DNA of 64,000 bases from Atopsyche davidsoni (Eukaryota; Arthropoda; Insecta; Trichoptera; Hydrobiosidae). Below the pieces are notes generated by a model. That model made no database searches and was not told the DNA's origin. It saw only the letters and a list, made by a program, of their open reading frames with translations. Location of the stretch: NCBI GenBank assembly GCA_022113835.1, contig JAILWY010000012.1:6572001-6636000 (forward strand), written 5' to 3'. Within the stretch, counting starts at the first letter, position 1; each line of letters starts with the position of its first letter. Positions 23,181 through 35,100 of the stretch are shown here, piece by piece. Position numbers and translations under genes: made by a program.

Positions 23181-25200
23181 TCGCGTAAACTATGCGCCGA
23201 TCACAGGGAAGCCCATGCAACCCAGAGGGGACGCAGAAAACACGAGAGTAAAATTACAAATTTCATTTAATGATAAACGACTTCCTAACAAATAAATAAG
23301 TATAAAAAAATGTAGTTTTGATTAAGAGCTCATCGTCTCTCAGATAAATTGACACGAAATTAGTGACCGCGCAAGGCTGGCCATGAAAGAAGATAAACAG
23401 TATAAATTTGGGATTAAATTACGATTCCTGTACGTGAACTCTATAATGAAGCACACCAATTCGTAAAATTATTTTATTAACGTGTTTGCAATGCTCGATC
23501 TCATTAGTATAAATCAACATGCCAATTATGCAACTTCGCAGACGAAAATTTGTTACAAAAACTAACGCAATAACGGATAATTGGAATATTTTCATGCGAG
23601 CTATTAAACTAATAAAACGCAGTTAAATTTGCAAATTGATTTTATTAAATATTTGAATGTATGCTTATTTCAATTTCAATTATATTATCAAATAATTAAA
23701 TCAAAGATTGTCGCACATATCGAGAATTTACACAACGCTCAAGATTCATCCAAACTTTTCTAAAAATTTTCTGATTTTGTTTGCCTTTTATGTATATTAA
23801 TTTGGTTAGGAATGAAGCCCATGCAATATTGTCGTTTTAATTATGAGAAATCAATACTGTCATAGCATTAAAGAGACGAAGAAAGGTTTATTTTTAGATA
23901 CTTCGACTAGATCAAGGTTGCTACAGAATATAAAAAAAGGTTAGGTCTTTTCAAATGACACCAGAAGAGGCGGGGAAGCATTGCGGGGAGAGAAGACACG
24001 GCCGAATCTCGACCTTCAGACTTAAAAAAAGTCCATATGAAAGGCTTCTCGATAAGGATCTATTTTACTTTAATACTATTACTGGAACTCACGGTTCAGG
24101 TACGGTTCGAATATTGAATTATGTATGAAAATATTTATAAGGTAGATGAAAATATCAAATCAGAACCCGCGGAGTAAACAAACCATCATAATGTTTAATC
24201 CGAGAGGCAAATAATATTTTAATGTAAGCGAACGCACGTCGAAAAAAGAGATAAATAAACGCATGTTTGCAAAACCTTTCAAATCTGTTGAGACAACAAG
24301 CTACCCGGTAAACCATAAATCACTCCATATAATATTATAGAGATAGAAAGATATATCCAAGCGAGGTATTTGCTTACAGGTAACTCGGGCCTCTATATAT
24401 CCAAGAAAGTCGGAAGGTAGGCTGTTCTCGATTCTTCCTCTCCAGGCCGCGAGCGGTAACTGTAATGTTTGTTTTATAATATGCAATATTCTTGCATAAT
24501 TAATGTATTAAAATAGATGCTTCAATATTTTTACTTGTAATAAGATTACAAAATCCTTAAAAATCGTGCTCTAGTGCTTACAAAACGGATAAAATAATAC
24601 TTATGTTTAAAATAATTTGAATTTTTGTAAAATTATAAAGCTTTACAAAATTTCCCTCATAATACACAACAGCTATAAACTACTTTGTAATGCGTTTGAT
24701 TGCGATATTTTTTTTCAAAGAAAATTCGCTTTAAGTAAATAATAGTATTTTCAATCAAGGAAATAAGTTATTTATTGCGTCTTGGTATTAGATTATTATG
24801 ACACGTAAGAGAGAAGTTAGAATATGTTTTATTAAATATGTTTAAAACAGATAAAATACTGTGAAAAGTCGGGTCTTGGAATATAACTATAATTTATTAT
24901 CTTCGGTAAAACTGAAACAAAGAGAAGTCCAGTTATAATATTTTGAAATTCATCTGTCGAACGGAAGACCCATGAAATTTGCGGTTTACAAGCGTAACCA
25001 CCCAATCGGTCAGGCCGATCAATGTTAATTTAATTTTAAACAAATATGAATATTATCTGGAAAACATAAAGAAATAAGACATTTCAAATTAAAAAAAATA
25101 AATGTCTTCTCAAATACAAATTTCATCGCGACAACACCATGCCAATTTTAAAATAAGCACATACGTATTTATGCTGATTTTCAAACAGCAAAACACTTCC
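23181..25200. other. Non-coding stretch of mixed composition
   Basis: Small GC patches at 23180-23240, 23340-23400, 23960-24050 and 24370-24470 within AT-rich DNA. No gene, repeat family or RNA recognised. Confidence 0.55.
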
Positions 25201-25440
25201 TTATTTCACGGCGGCACTGGCAAGTCTCATATATGACAGTAAATAAGACAAAAGATTTGCCTAGAGCCCGAGGCGGCCTAGCGCCAGTGCCTGCGCGTGG
25301 GGGGGGCGTGGGCGGGGCACGTTGGCGTGCAAGTCAGCCAGACGATCCACGTCGTAGGAAACCTACTGACGGATGGCCAAGGATACTCGGGATCAACGCA
25401 CTATCTCGATTTTTGCCTGAGTCAAGGCTTCGGTAATCGT
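25201..25440. other. GC-rich island with G-tract
   Basis: Contains GTGGGGGGGGCGTGGGCGGG-like sequence at about 25299-25317 and many CpG. A 67-residue ATG frame (25233-25436) is Arg/Pro/Gly-rich, as translated GC-rich DNA usually is, and has a poor start context (T at -3). It is not accepted as a gene. Confidence 0.45.
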
Positions 25441-26130
25441 TAAACGTCCGTAATTGTCGACATTATGATTTTTTGAGGATAAATGGTGCGCACAAAGTGT
25501 TTGCAAACACTCGGAGTAAGATTTATTGATACATAATTGCTGCTAATGGTATTTATACTATGGAAATAAAGTCTGTATGTAGGATTAGAAGCACCTTGGC
25601 AATTGGATGTTTTATTTAAAAAAATAATATTAGGCATTAATAAAATGTTTTGTAGGTGTTTTCAGTTGTGGAGGTTTAAAACTTTGTTTACACAACGACG
25701 ATTGTTAAAATACCTTAAGAAAGGCGAATTGCATCCACGAATAAATACTATGAGCGTTGTTAAATGTATTACGCACAATAATAAAATTTCTTTGCATAGG
25801 ACACTTATTAACATTTTTGGGTATAGAAAACAATAAATATTTATAAAATAATACGTTTTGAAATAACGAAATGTTCAAAATCCAAATTTAATGTAAAAAA
25901 TGCACATTTTTATGTAGTTATGTGGAAGACGTCTTAAATAAAAGTTTTCACATTAGATATCAACAACCAAAACTACAAGTAAAGCCTACCTAAATCAATA
26001 AATCATTTTGCTCCGTTTTTACAATCCGCCCGAGGTTGGCGGTATAAAATGTGAGTACGCAATAATCGCATTAATAATTGTCAGAATTCTATTAACGCAT
26101 ATTATGATTGATGCTAGAAAAGATTCAAAC
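25441..26130. other. AT-rich non-coding spacer
   Basis: Dense stops and A/T runs; nothing recognised. Confidence 0.6.
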
Positions 26131-26159
26131 AAAGGTGAAATGTGTACCCGGTCTGACAG

Positions 26160-26246
26160 AGCGCGCAATCCATCATGCAGGCATTGCAACGAGATGAATG
26201 CACATTGCGCTGCAACCTGCGCCGCCTGCAGCAGAGGTCCTCCAAG
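26160..26246 (+). CDS. Candidate short coding exon (unrecognised protein)
   Basis: A GC-rich segment reads as a coding-like frame of 29 codons between a possible acceptor (TCTGACAG ending at 26159) and a good donor (AAG followed by GTGAAG at 26247). An ATG at 26175 has A at -3 and could be the start codon. The peptide is polar and basic, containing LRCNLRRLQQRSSK, with a possible helical heptad pattern. Third codon positions are mostly G or C, unlike the neighbouring DNA. If the donor is not used, the frame runs to a TGA at 26277-26279 (34 residues from the ATG). The acceptor has a weak pyrimidine tract, no family is recognised, and a non-coding island remains possible. Confidence 0.25.
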
Positions 26247-26261
26247 GTGAAGGAGAGGCAT

Positions 26262-26278
26262 CAGCTGCGCGGCACGTG
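26262..26278. promoter_or_regulatory. Pair of E-boxes
   Basis: CAGCTG at 26262-26267 and CACGTG at 26273-26278 lie one helical turn apart at the end of a GC-rich island. Such pairs can bind bHLH dimers; both are short and could be chance. Confidence 0.25.
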
Positions 26279-26300
26279 ACCCCGCCGTGTTCAATGCATT

Positions 26301-29300
26301 TAAACTATGCAACTTATGCATTCTAATATTGCGAAGTTTGCCTGAAAGATACGAAAGTTATTCGTGTACGTAACTTTCAATTTAAATTAATCGTTACACC
26401 ACCGCTAGACTGACGTAAGCGCTTTGACTAACGGTAACACGAGAGCAAAAAAAATTTCGCCCGTTACGAATATTAAGCGTCGCTATCTGATTTTCTGTGA
26501 TTGGGAATTTTTATTTGCCCAAAGCTCAGTTCTGAAAACGTGTCGCACGACACAATATCGACCGTCAGACTATTTTTACACGATGTGAATAAATTTTAAT
26601 TTACTCATACAGTCATTGCCGAACACACTGGGTAATATTATATTACCATTGTTAGTATTTTCAATAATTATTAGGTTACGCTTGGGTTGACTGTAAAAAG
26701 TTATAAAAGTTAAATTGACTAGATATGATTTTACAAATGGTAAAAGCATAATGTTATAAAAATATCAGCTATTCAAAGTTTAATGTGTGCCGTTAAGTCA
26801 TAGAACTAAAATGCCAGCCAGATAAGATTCTCGAGATTGGTAACGTTAAAATGCTACAGTTTATATTAAGACATAACCTATTATTTTCTGCTTTTTATAA
26901 CAGTGCGCCATTCATTGACGATTTATTAATATGCAACCTACAATCCAGAGCTAAAAAAAATAATTTAGTATCCATCAATTTTACTGTTTTATTGCAGTAA
27001 ATCTTTTCGTGGCGCACTCAGGAGGTACAAAAAACATGCAAATAAACTTTGTCCTATTGCGCTCACCGCTGCGAATATATTAAAATAATGAATATTATTT
27101 TATGCACTTTGTGCAATGACGTAAGCGTGCAAAAAGTAAGCACGATAAACATGTGCAATGTAAATTGGATGCAAAGGTAAATATAATCCAAACTGGAGGC
27201 ACACAGGCCGGGCAGTGAAGGGCCATGCGGTCGCAACTAACGGCAGACTTCCACAGTTTCTACAGACAGAAACGGACCTGCTGGCCAGCAGTCAATGTAT
27301 TTGCCACGTGCGGCATTGTATTAGAACTTCAGTAAATCGAAACCCAAGCTGAGTAAATACAAGCATTTCAAACGCGGTATAGATGCCATTAGAGCCATAA
27401 CAAATAAAAGAGTACTTCCTCAATTTATTTTGATTTGCTTTTTTAGGTCAATTTAGTCCGAGTGATTGTAATATTTCGTTTTATCGAGAGTTGCTTCTGT
27501 GTGTACTAAATTCATACGGACTGAGACAAAGAAGCCCATTGAAGGCAGTAAGTGGCACCGATTTAATTGTCAATGAGTTTTTTTTTTTTACTATACACAA
27601 ATGTATTTTTAGATAGCTTCGCTTATATCGATAAAACGAGGGTTTTATACTCATTGAAACTCTAGAGAACATAAAAAGGAACAGAAAAAAATATAATCTT
27701 GGTTAGGTGTATACAAAAAAAAAGAAGATAAGTTTTTAAATAATTCAATTCACATTAAAAGTTTATAATATGCCAATTATAATAATGTGTCTTGTATTTT
27801 TAATGTGCATGGTCTATTTTTTTTATTTTGTTCAATTTTATAGAATAAATGATTTTCAATAAATATTTATTTCCATAATTCCAAAGACTATTAGAAATCT
27901 CTGATGAGATCGTTAGTGTAATGTCGTAATGATACATTCTTTTGCGCATTGATATAATCTTGTTTTTATTATATCTGAATAATTTTATTTAATAAGGAAA
28001 AAAATAAAAATACAAACTGCGCAATGAAGTTAACAAGAAGATTTTTTTCAGTTATGCAATTCACGAACAAATGATGGTGAATAAAAGTATTTTTATGATT
28101 GGGCGTATTTTAAATTTGTTATTCTCGTGAGTAAAGACTTTGTTTTTTTCTGCGGTTATGTCTTTGTTGACTGTCTTCTTGTTTGGATTTGAGAAAAATG
28201 GCGCCGGCGTTGGAATTTTAATTCAACATTGTTGAAATATAATGATAATTTATGCTTACTTGGGAGCCATCTGGGTTGGGCGTCATGGTTGTGCTGAGAC
28301 GACTTGCATCTGTTACTTAGGCAAAAGTAGCGAACCTGAAACGAAAGACATAAGAAATGTTAAACCAATTTTATTAAAAATCATGGTTTTAATTCATGAC
28401 AACAACAAAATAAAAACATTATATAAATAATTTAATAAATACGTCTAATACAGTACAAAAAATAAAGTTTTGGAATACATTGAAAATCCATAATCATCGT
28501 CTCTACAGGAAAAAATATATTGTGAATATAAGATTACTTTTTGATCAACTGAATTATTCAACTTTTTTCCTAACTCGTTTAAAATGATGTATGATTCTTT
28601 GTCCTCCATTTTTATAAAAATCAATGACTTTTTTGTAGGCATTTTATTGATTTATTCTTTGAAAAACGATTTATTTTTTTCGAAATATTCGATTAGTTTC
28701 GATTATTAAACAATTGAGGATTGTCCATCACTTGCATAAGCCGTGGCGAAAGCCGAATGCATTATTCTGTCAAACCATAAATGATATCACACAATAAAGA
28801 ATCAGAGCCTGAGAGATATTCCATTCCGATCGCCGCTCCCTATTGAAACGCTGGACCTTATCGCTTGGAGTAGACGACGTTTCATAAGATTCTTTCGAGA
28901 TCAAACATCTTAAGATTTCAGCGTCTCGTTTATTGGAAGGGATTCAGGCCGTATATCAGATTTTAACGCTTACGGAACATATTGTATTATCGATGTGTCA
29001 AAATTTTAAATTGGATTTAAACTGACCTTTACGTACTTTTAAAGCAAGAAAATAAATATTTTTTTAATCACAAGATTGATAAAATGATTTAAAAATTCAT
29101 TTTATTTTCAATATTACGTAATATGCTATGTATTTCATGTATTAATTTAATTAAATTTAAATTTATCTATACACGTAGCTTCTACTAAAATTTTTATTTA
29201 AATAAATAAAATAATATGAATATCTAATGACATATTTATTTTATTACTGAATTATTTAAATTACGCATTGGCTTTAATTTTCAATTTTGTTTTAATCTAA

Positions 29301-30000
29301 AAAAATTATACAACTGATTCTAAAGTACATTATTCTATTTCGTTGTTGTATTATTGTGTATGAAGAGAAAACATCTGTCTATCGATTAAACCTGTATATC
29401 AAATGAAAACCTTATCAAAGAAACTAATACAAGTTAACTTAATTAACAATAGTACACGATGAGTTAATGACATCAGGTAGGTATGTTCGATAATACAATA
29501 CTTATTAATAGTTTTAATAACCTGATCGGTATCGATCAAAGAATGCAATCTTGTGCCGGTTTTAAAAACGAGTTAGTTTTCTCTCGTGTGTCATAAACGA
29601 AGTGACATACTAACGTGGAATTATTTAGCAAGCTCTCTCAGCTGAGGCGCTGCGGTAATTTGTTGTTTGGCCTGCTTGTGCAACCTTTGTTAACAAATCC
29701 GATCTTAAGTTGTTAGGCACGACTGCATGCATTAACGTGCATGACTCACAGTATGTCACCGCGAAAACCCGTTAGGTGAGAGAGCGGCTTCACGATATGC
29801 AAACATTAACAGCAGTTGATATGTTAGTATAATGAAAACAGGTGTTAGTTTTCAAGACGCGTGTTAATTAATTTCATTGTTTAATATATATTCTTTGATA
29901 ACCTCTGAGTGGTTTAAAAGACTAAAAGAAGCAATAAACAATAAAGATATGGAAGAATTGTGTTCAAAATAATATTTTTTTTACGATTGAATTGCCAGCT
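26301..30000. other. Long non-coding stretch, mainly AT-rich
   Basis: Modest GC patches at 26390-26480, 27180-27330, 28730-28960 and 29590-29790. GGTAATAT-T-ATATTACC near 26631-26647 is a small palindrome. No gene, TE or RNA recognised. Confidence 0.55.
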
Positions 30001-30480
30001 AAAAACAACGCGAGGACGCCATAAAAAGCACGCCCTGGTTGCTCCTAACGGCCATAAGCGTTTAAAACCAAAAGCAGCCCAAAGCAGATGCAATGCGATT
30101 CCGAATTAAGAAGATTTACAAGGATATTTCCGCCTTGGAGATCTGCAGCTCTAATTATTCATAGTCGGGTTGTGCCGAATTCACAAAACTTAAACGCGCA
30201 ATAAAACGCGGCCGTTAATTCAAAACATTACGATGTCAAGGTCGTATCGTACCCGGCATCCGACAAAAGGCACAGTCTAATGGCACTCCGGCGAAAGCTT
30301 TATTCGGTCCATTACATGGGAATGGGCGTTATTATTTTTATTTGCGAGCTCCGAGATAAGGGTGAGAGGAAGACGGATGCGCGCGGAGGGCGTGCGAGGG
30401 AGCGAGACGGGGCAGGGATGAATCGCGAGACTCGGGTAGCGCGGATTTGACGGATTTGAAATTTGTAATGCCGGGACTTT
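30001..30480. other. GC-enriched patch
   Basis: Moderate GC with CpG, strongest at 30340-30450 (GCGCGCGGAGGGCGTGCGAGG-like). The minus frame 30277-30555 has no recognised domain. Candidate regulatory element. Confidence 0.4.
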
Positions 30481-30601
30481 TTGTATCTGAAATATAGCCC
30501 CGTTTCTTTGATTTGTTTTGATTAAATTAGCAATAACAGAGAAAGTAATTTGCACTACTTACTGGGAATTGAAAACAATTTTATTATTTTATGGTCTAAA
30601 T

Positions 30602-31155
30602 CAGAGGTTCCCAAAGTGGTCAATATCGACCCCCAGGAGTCGATGACAGCGAAAAATAAAATTGGGGGTCCATGAACTGTAAATGGGGGTCTACGAGAGT
30701 GGATCCCATTTAAGCAGGTCATCACTAAAATTTAGACATTTCGTAAATGTCATAATGCACCGAACACAGATTGTACTTATGTACTTAGTGACGATTCGAA
30801 GCCCTGAAGCGTAGAAGTATTTTGTATGTTGTAAGATATTAAAATGGAATTCCACCAAGTATTCTCTGTCAAAAATATTGATTTTCTGAATGTTACTTAC
30901 TTTATTTGCATTTTGTGTGTTTTTAATTAATAAAGGTAAATTAACTTTACATGTATTTAAAAAAAATTATTTTTAAACCCACTGTACAGTAAACACAATG
31001 AAAATGAGTTGTTCTATATAAGATGTCAAAAATATGTTTGAAGTTGATAAATTTGTAAAAAATCAATATTAGCAAGGCAGGTTTATTTGCATGTCGACGA
31101 AAAACAGGAAAACTCGACAAGGGGTCGACGGGACAAAATAGTTTGGAAATCTATG
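30602..31155. mobile_element. Degenerate hAT-type transposon relic
   Basis: The left end begins CAGAGGTTCCCAAAGTGG, the classic terminal form of hAT-superfamily elements. The right end, read inward on the other strand from 31155, is CATAGATTTCCAAACT and matches the left terminus at 12 of 16 positions. Subterminal words also pair: TCGACCCCCAGGAGTCGA near 30627-30644 against the inverted GGGGTCGAC near 31121-31129. Length is about 554 bp, with no transposase frame, so this is a non-autonomous or internally deleted copy. The 8-bp flanks (30594-30601 and 31156-31163) agree at only 4 positions, so the target duplication is decayed or the right boundary is slightly off. Confidence 0.65.
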
Positions 31156-31361
31156 GTAAGAAAGAAAAAAAGTGTACTGCGAATCAAGAAAAAATATTTG
31201 TTCATTTAATTTAAGTGAATTAAAAAACTTTAATTCATAATCTACTATAATAATAGCCATTGTGTTGCATTTAAAGACTGATACAAAAAAAAATCTAAAA
31301 CCTTTATTTCAACACGATCTGCACATTCAAAAAATAAAAAATATGAGCGCGTGAGGGATTC

Positions 31362-31379
31362 AAAAAAAAAAAAAAAAAA
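31362..31379 (+). repeat. A18 homopolymer
   Basis: Uninterrupted run of 18 A directly upstream of a sharply GC-rich island. Could be the tail of an old retro-inserted sequence, but no body or target duplication was identified. Confidence 0.8.
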
Positions 31380-31380
31380 G

Positions 31381-31740
31381 TAGCCGGACCACCCGCGGAG
31401 GCTGCGCGGGCCGGCCCATAAATAAGATCGCCCTAATTATTTCCGAGCGCACCTCGAGAGCGCGCAACTTCGCGAATAACTGAATTCACTCGCCCCGCGT
31501 AACCGCCGAGTTTCAATCTCGCCGGCGAACTTGCCCGCGCCGCAGCGGAGATCAGCCCCTCGCCCGAGGATCTCTTTATACTTCCCGAGCTTAAGGCCGG
31601 GGTTAATGTGCGTCTGCGAATACCGCGCGGCACTGCACCCGGGCGGAATTTCGTATTAATGCGAAAATCTTATCTTTAGCGACAAAGTTTTATTTCTGCC
31701 GGCTTACGGGGGCGGCGATGTGCTGTCGAAATTTGCACGT
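31381..31740. other. Strong GC-rich island with hairpin
   Basis: About 62% GC by hand count over 31381-31620, with many CpG. It opens with an inverted repeat (31383-31415: GCCGG, bulge, CCCGCG, 7-base loop, CGCGGG, CCGGC). It includes CCATAAAT and CTAATTAT homeodomain-type words. Minus frame 31433-31633 has no domain. Good candidate for a conserved regulatory element. Confidence 0.5.
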
Positions 31741-33220
31741 TCTGTGCCCGTCTAATTGGCATTTGAAATTGATTTTGTGCTATCCGAAAAGTATTACTTT
31801 TAATTTAAAGCTATTTAATTTAAGCTGAACAAACACAATTATATATAAAAAAAAAAAAAAAAACAACTCACTTCAAGGCAACGCTTCTTAACGCAACTTT
31901 TAAGAGAAAAGTGATATATTTTTTTCTTAAAAATATATTCAATATCCGTAAAAAGAAATAGAATGTTATTTCGCAGCGAAAGGACGTAAGTAGAACGGAG
32001 TTACTTAACCCGTTATGTCCGGATTCCGTAAGTAAACTGTCTTGGTCCTGAATTTCTTTTTACCCCGGGGCACGTGCACCGCCCCCACACACTCGACACA
32101 CCCCGGCAGGCAATGTGGGGAAATAATTAAATTCCAACCGGAAAAACTTTTAAGTACTTTTATCACGCCTGTTTTATTTTTACCCGGGCGCTCTGGGGTT
32201 GCGATTACCCTCATACTTTGAATATTTAACACGGGCTAATTCTTACATATTTTCTTTTGTCGTTTAATCCAACCGAAATGATAATATTATAATGTTAATA
32301 AAATTTATTATTTTTAGCGTATATCTTTGATTAAACGGTGGTTTCTTTGGTACTATATTTCAAATATATTTTTTCCATTTGGGTTTTTATTTTGATGGCT
32401 TCTAATGGCGCATTTTAGTTCTGTTTCCTTGGAGAGCAGGACGTTTTTTTGAAAATAAAGCGTGTCTGGCTCTTAACCGCGCGGAAGACGGTATATTAAT
32501 TTTGCGAATGGGCTGCCTCCTTGAAGAATTCGGGCAATTTGAGTAATGACTTCGCCTTGTCTTTTAGTTTATTTTTTTTAAAATGGCTATTTAAATAAAA
32601 CCAATCGTTGAAATATCAAACGAGAAATGAAAATATTTTTTAGTCCCCTTTCAAAACGGTAAATAAAATGCAATTGAAACGTTCATTGATTACTCTTGCT
32701 TATAAAACTTGGCGTTAGTTGCAAACATTTATTCATTTTAAAGTTTATATTAAATGTAGTTTTATTTTGTTTTCTTTCATATTCATAGGTGAATTTGTAT
32801 ATTAATATTTTTATTAATCATTGAAACCTGAAGTGATTTAAATTCTTCGCAAAGTCAGCGGGTTTTTCTTTTCCTTTTAATGCTCTGGAATTTATTTAAT
32901 TAATTACTTAAGCTGTGAGTTCTAATTAACATCAAAAATAATTTTAGCTTGATGACCTTGCCGGGTGATTGATTAGCTGCTTCAGGTTTAATTACATTTG
33001 ATTGTGTCCATGCATTCATTAGCGTTGATTGAATCAAATTAATATGTCATGCTTCAATAAAATCATATAACGGTCGCTTCAAATCATCTCCGACATGTTT
33101 TTTCATGCAAAACAAAAGCATAGCAAAAATAAAAAACTCTGACGATTGATCGTTCCGAATTCCGTTCCTTATACACTAGAAAGAATATAGGCAACCAAAG
33201 ACAATAAAACTCTTCCGATC
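31741..33220. other. Non-coding stretch with small GC patches
   Basis: An A17 run lies at 31847-31863. GC patches at 32030-32240 and 32460-32540. The motif cluster at 32961-33070 is listed separately. No gene recognised. Confidence 0.55.
32961..33070. promoter_or_regulatory. Candidate Exd/Hox-type motif cluster
   Basis: TGATTGATTAG at 32966-32976 and TGATTGA at 33026-33032 match the TGATNNAT/TGATTGA form bound by Exd/Pbx with Hox proteins. The second lies in an odd palindrome TTGATTGAATCAA (33025-33037) next to ATTAAT. The region also has TAATTAC and ATAAAATCATA. Motif content is the only evidence. Confidence 0.35.
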
Positions 33221-33224
33221 GAGT

Positions 33225-33620
33225 GGTCTTGCCTTTTTTCAAATAATGTCAACTTTTGATACAGTGGCTCGCAGCGGGCCGAGGGAGGCAGGGAAGGGGA
33301 TGCAAACAAAACAACTCTCGATCCATTCCCCTCGAACGGCATTAAATTTCTTTGAAATTCGAAATAAAACAGGTAGATGAAAAAAAGGTCTTAAGATCAA
33401 AGGCGATAAAGAGATGGGCGGATCGTCCCGCCCTCGGGCCAAGCGAGGAGTCGCGGCCCGCCGGGGGTCCCGGGCCCGCGATGGGACAGCGCGATGACGC
33501 AGTTGCTGCCGCCGATGACTGCTGTGCTGTGTTTGTGAAGCGATTCGGGACGCTCCCCCCTTACGTTTGGATTCCATTTGACTGACACTGGAGATGCAAG
33601 TCGACAGCGCATGCATTTTG
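33225..33620. other. Strongest GC island in the window
   Basis: 33421-33480 is about 83% GC by hand count and contains a near-palindrome (33452-33480, CGCGGCCCGCCGGG against CCCGGGCCCGCG). Frames are open on both strands (minus 33239-33625 and 33397-33612, plus 33352-33585) with no domain in any, which argues for stop-poor non-coding DNA. Candidate promoter or conserved element; no TATA or donor seen. Confidence 0.5.
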
Positions 33621-35100
33621 ATCATTTAAATTTTGAACCGTTGCGTTTTTTTTGGTCAGACTCCATTTGTCGGTTTAATGACTTCCACGTCCAGTTTATT
33701 TCGTTTTCACTCTACTTTGAAATAAAATTTTATTAATAAAATATACGCTGCTGCATTATGATAAAATGTTCTCATTTATGCATATATTTTTTGCTCTATT
33801 TTAGATATAAACACAAGTAAGTGTTCATTTGTAGTAATGTTAATAAATATCAATATTAAAAAGTTGACACATAATCTTTATAGCCTCTAAGAATCAAAAT
33901 GAAAAAAATTACACATTAACCGCAAAGCTGTTGTATATAAAAGTTAAATATTTGGTTAAAATAAATATTTCAAAAGGGGTTAAACTGATAACCCGCAGTA
34001 GAGATAGCCATCAGCATTACAATGAGTGTCACAAATTTAAAAAGGCTACCCAAACACACATTATTAAAATCCCATACAAGTATAATGCGCTCAAGTGTTT
34101 TTAAAGGTTCGAAAAATTGCGGTAGCGCCGTAAAAAACAATCGGGGCCCGTGGGAACAAATGCTACGCCTTCCGAGTTGATTCTTCCCTCTTCGCAGGCT
34201 ACCGGCGCTGGCGGGGGTAGCTACCCTCACTCACAAAGCAATAGCCGCCACTGAACGACAAGTGTTCATAAAAATGTCGGCGAGATTATTTCAGATCTCA
34301 CAGATAGTCCGAGGTAAGGAAGGATGACTTTTTTTTTAGAATATTATGTTAATGCGCGGGTAGCGCGTGGTTTAGGGGCTGTTCTGTTTTGATTTTTTTT
34401 GTTTTGTGGATTGTCGGCAACCGCTACGAGAATTCCGCCCGCTCTGTTGAGTTGACAGAACGCAGATGAAATATGAGTTCTCACTGGTGCAGACCGGTTG
34501 GTTGTATTGTCATATTTCCCGTGACTTTTATGAGCGATAAGCATCGAGCAATATTCTGACTGCATTTTTAATGCGCTGTAAATTATAAAGACGTTTTTAC
34601 AATCCAAACCTTTTGTTAGAAACTTTCCATTTTGATACATACAGTATTTTTTTGTTGCTGTTTGAAAATATGAAGAAAGGTAAGTTTTATTTCGAACCTT
34701 AGGCAGAATAAAACACGCAGTAATAAATTTAATAACGTGAAGAAACATTGATTAATAGCACTACAAACACACATATTAAACATATTTAGTAATAACATGT
34801 ATTCCTTTAAGTAGTAAACTGTTAAATAATTTATTTTAACTAAATTTGCATATCGCCTTTTTATAATGTATTTAATTATTTATTCAGTGTTCAGAGCTTA
34901 AAAACATTAAATCTGATCGTGTTGACGTTCAAGGTTAACATTGATATACTTTTAATCAGTTAGCTCAGGTTTTTATTTAATTTATCTCATAGAATATTAA
35001 ACTCGGTTGAAATCTACTAGAAAATTATAATTTCAAAAGAAAATCAAAAAGTTATTAAATTCAGGAAATAACTAAGTTTCAATTTCTTTTGTAATTCAAA
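33621..35100. other. Non-coding stretch of mixed composition
   Basis: GC patches at 34130-34240 (with a Su(H)-type CGTGGGAA at 34149-34156) and 34360-34530. The 134-residue minus frame 34344-34748 starts at ATG, but its composition is what AT-rich random sequence gives (Lys/Asn/Ile/Tyr) and it has no domain. Confidence 0.5.

Noticed and set aside
25233..25436. 67-residue Arg/Pro/Gly-rich ATG frame
   Set aside because: Poor start context and typical of translated GC-rich DNA.
33239..33625. 128-residue minus-strand ATG frame
   Set aside because: Covers the 83% GC core, where all frames are open; Arg/Pro/Ser-rich with no domain.
34344..34748. 134-residue minus-strand ATG frame
   Set aside because: Composition follows AT-rich random translation; no domain, no supporting promoter or splice signals.
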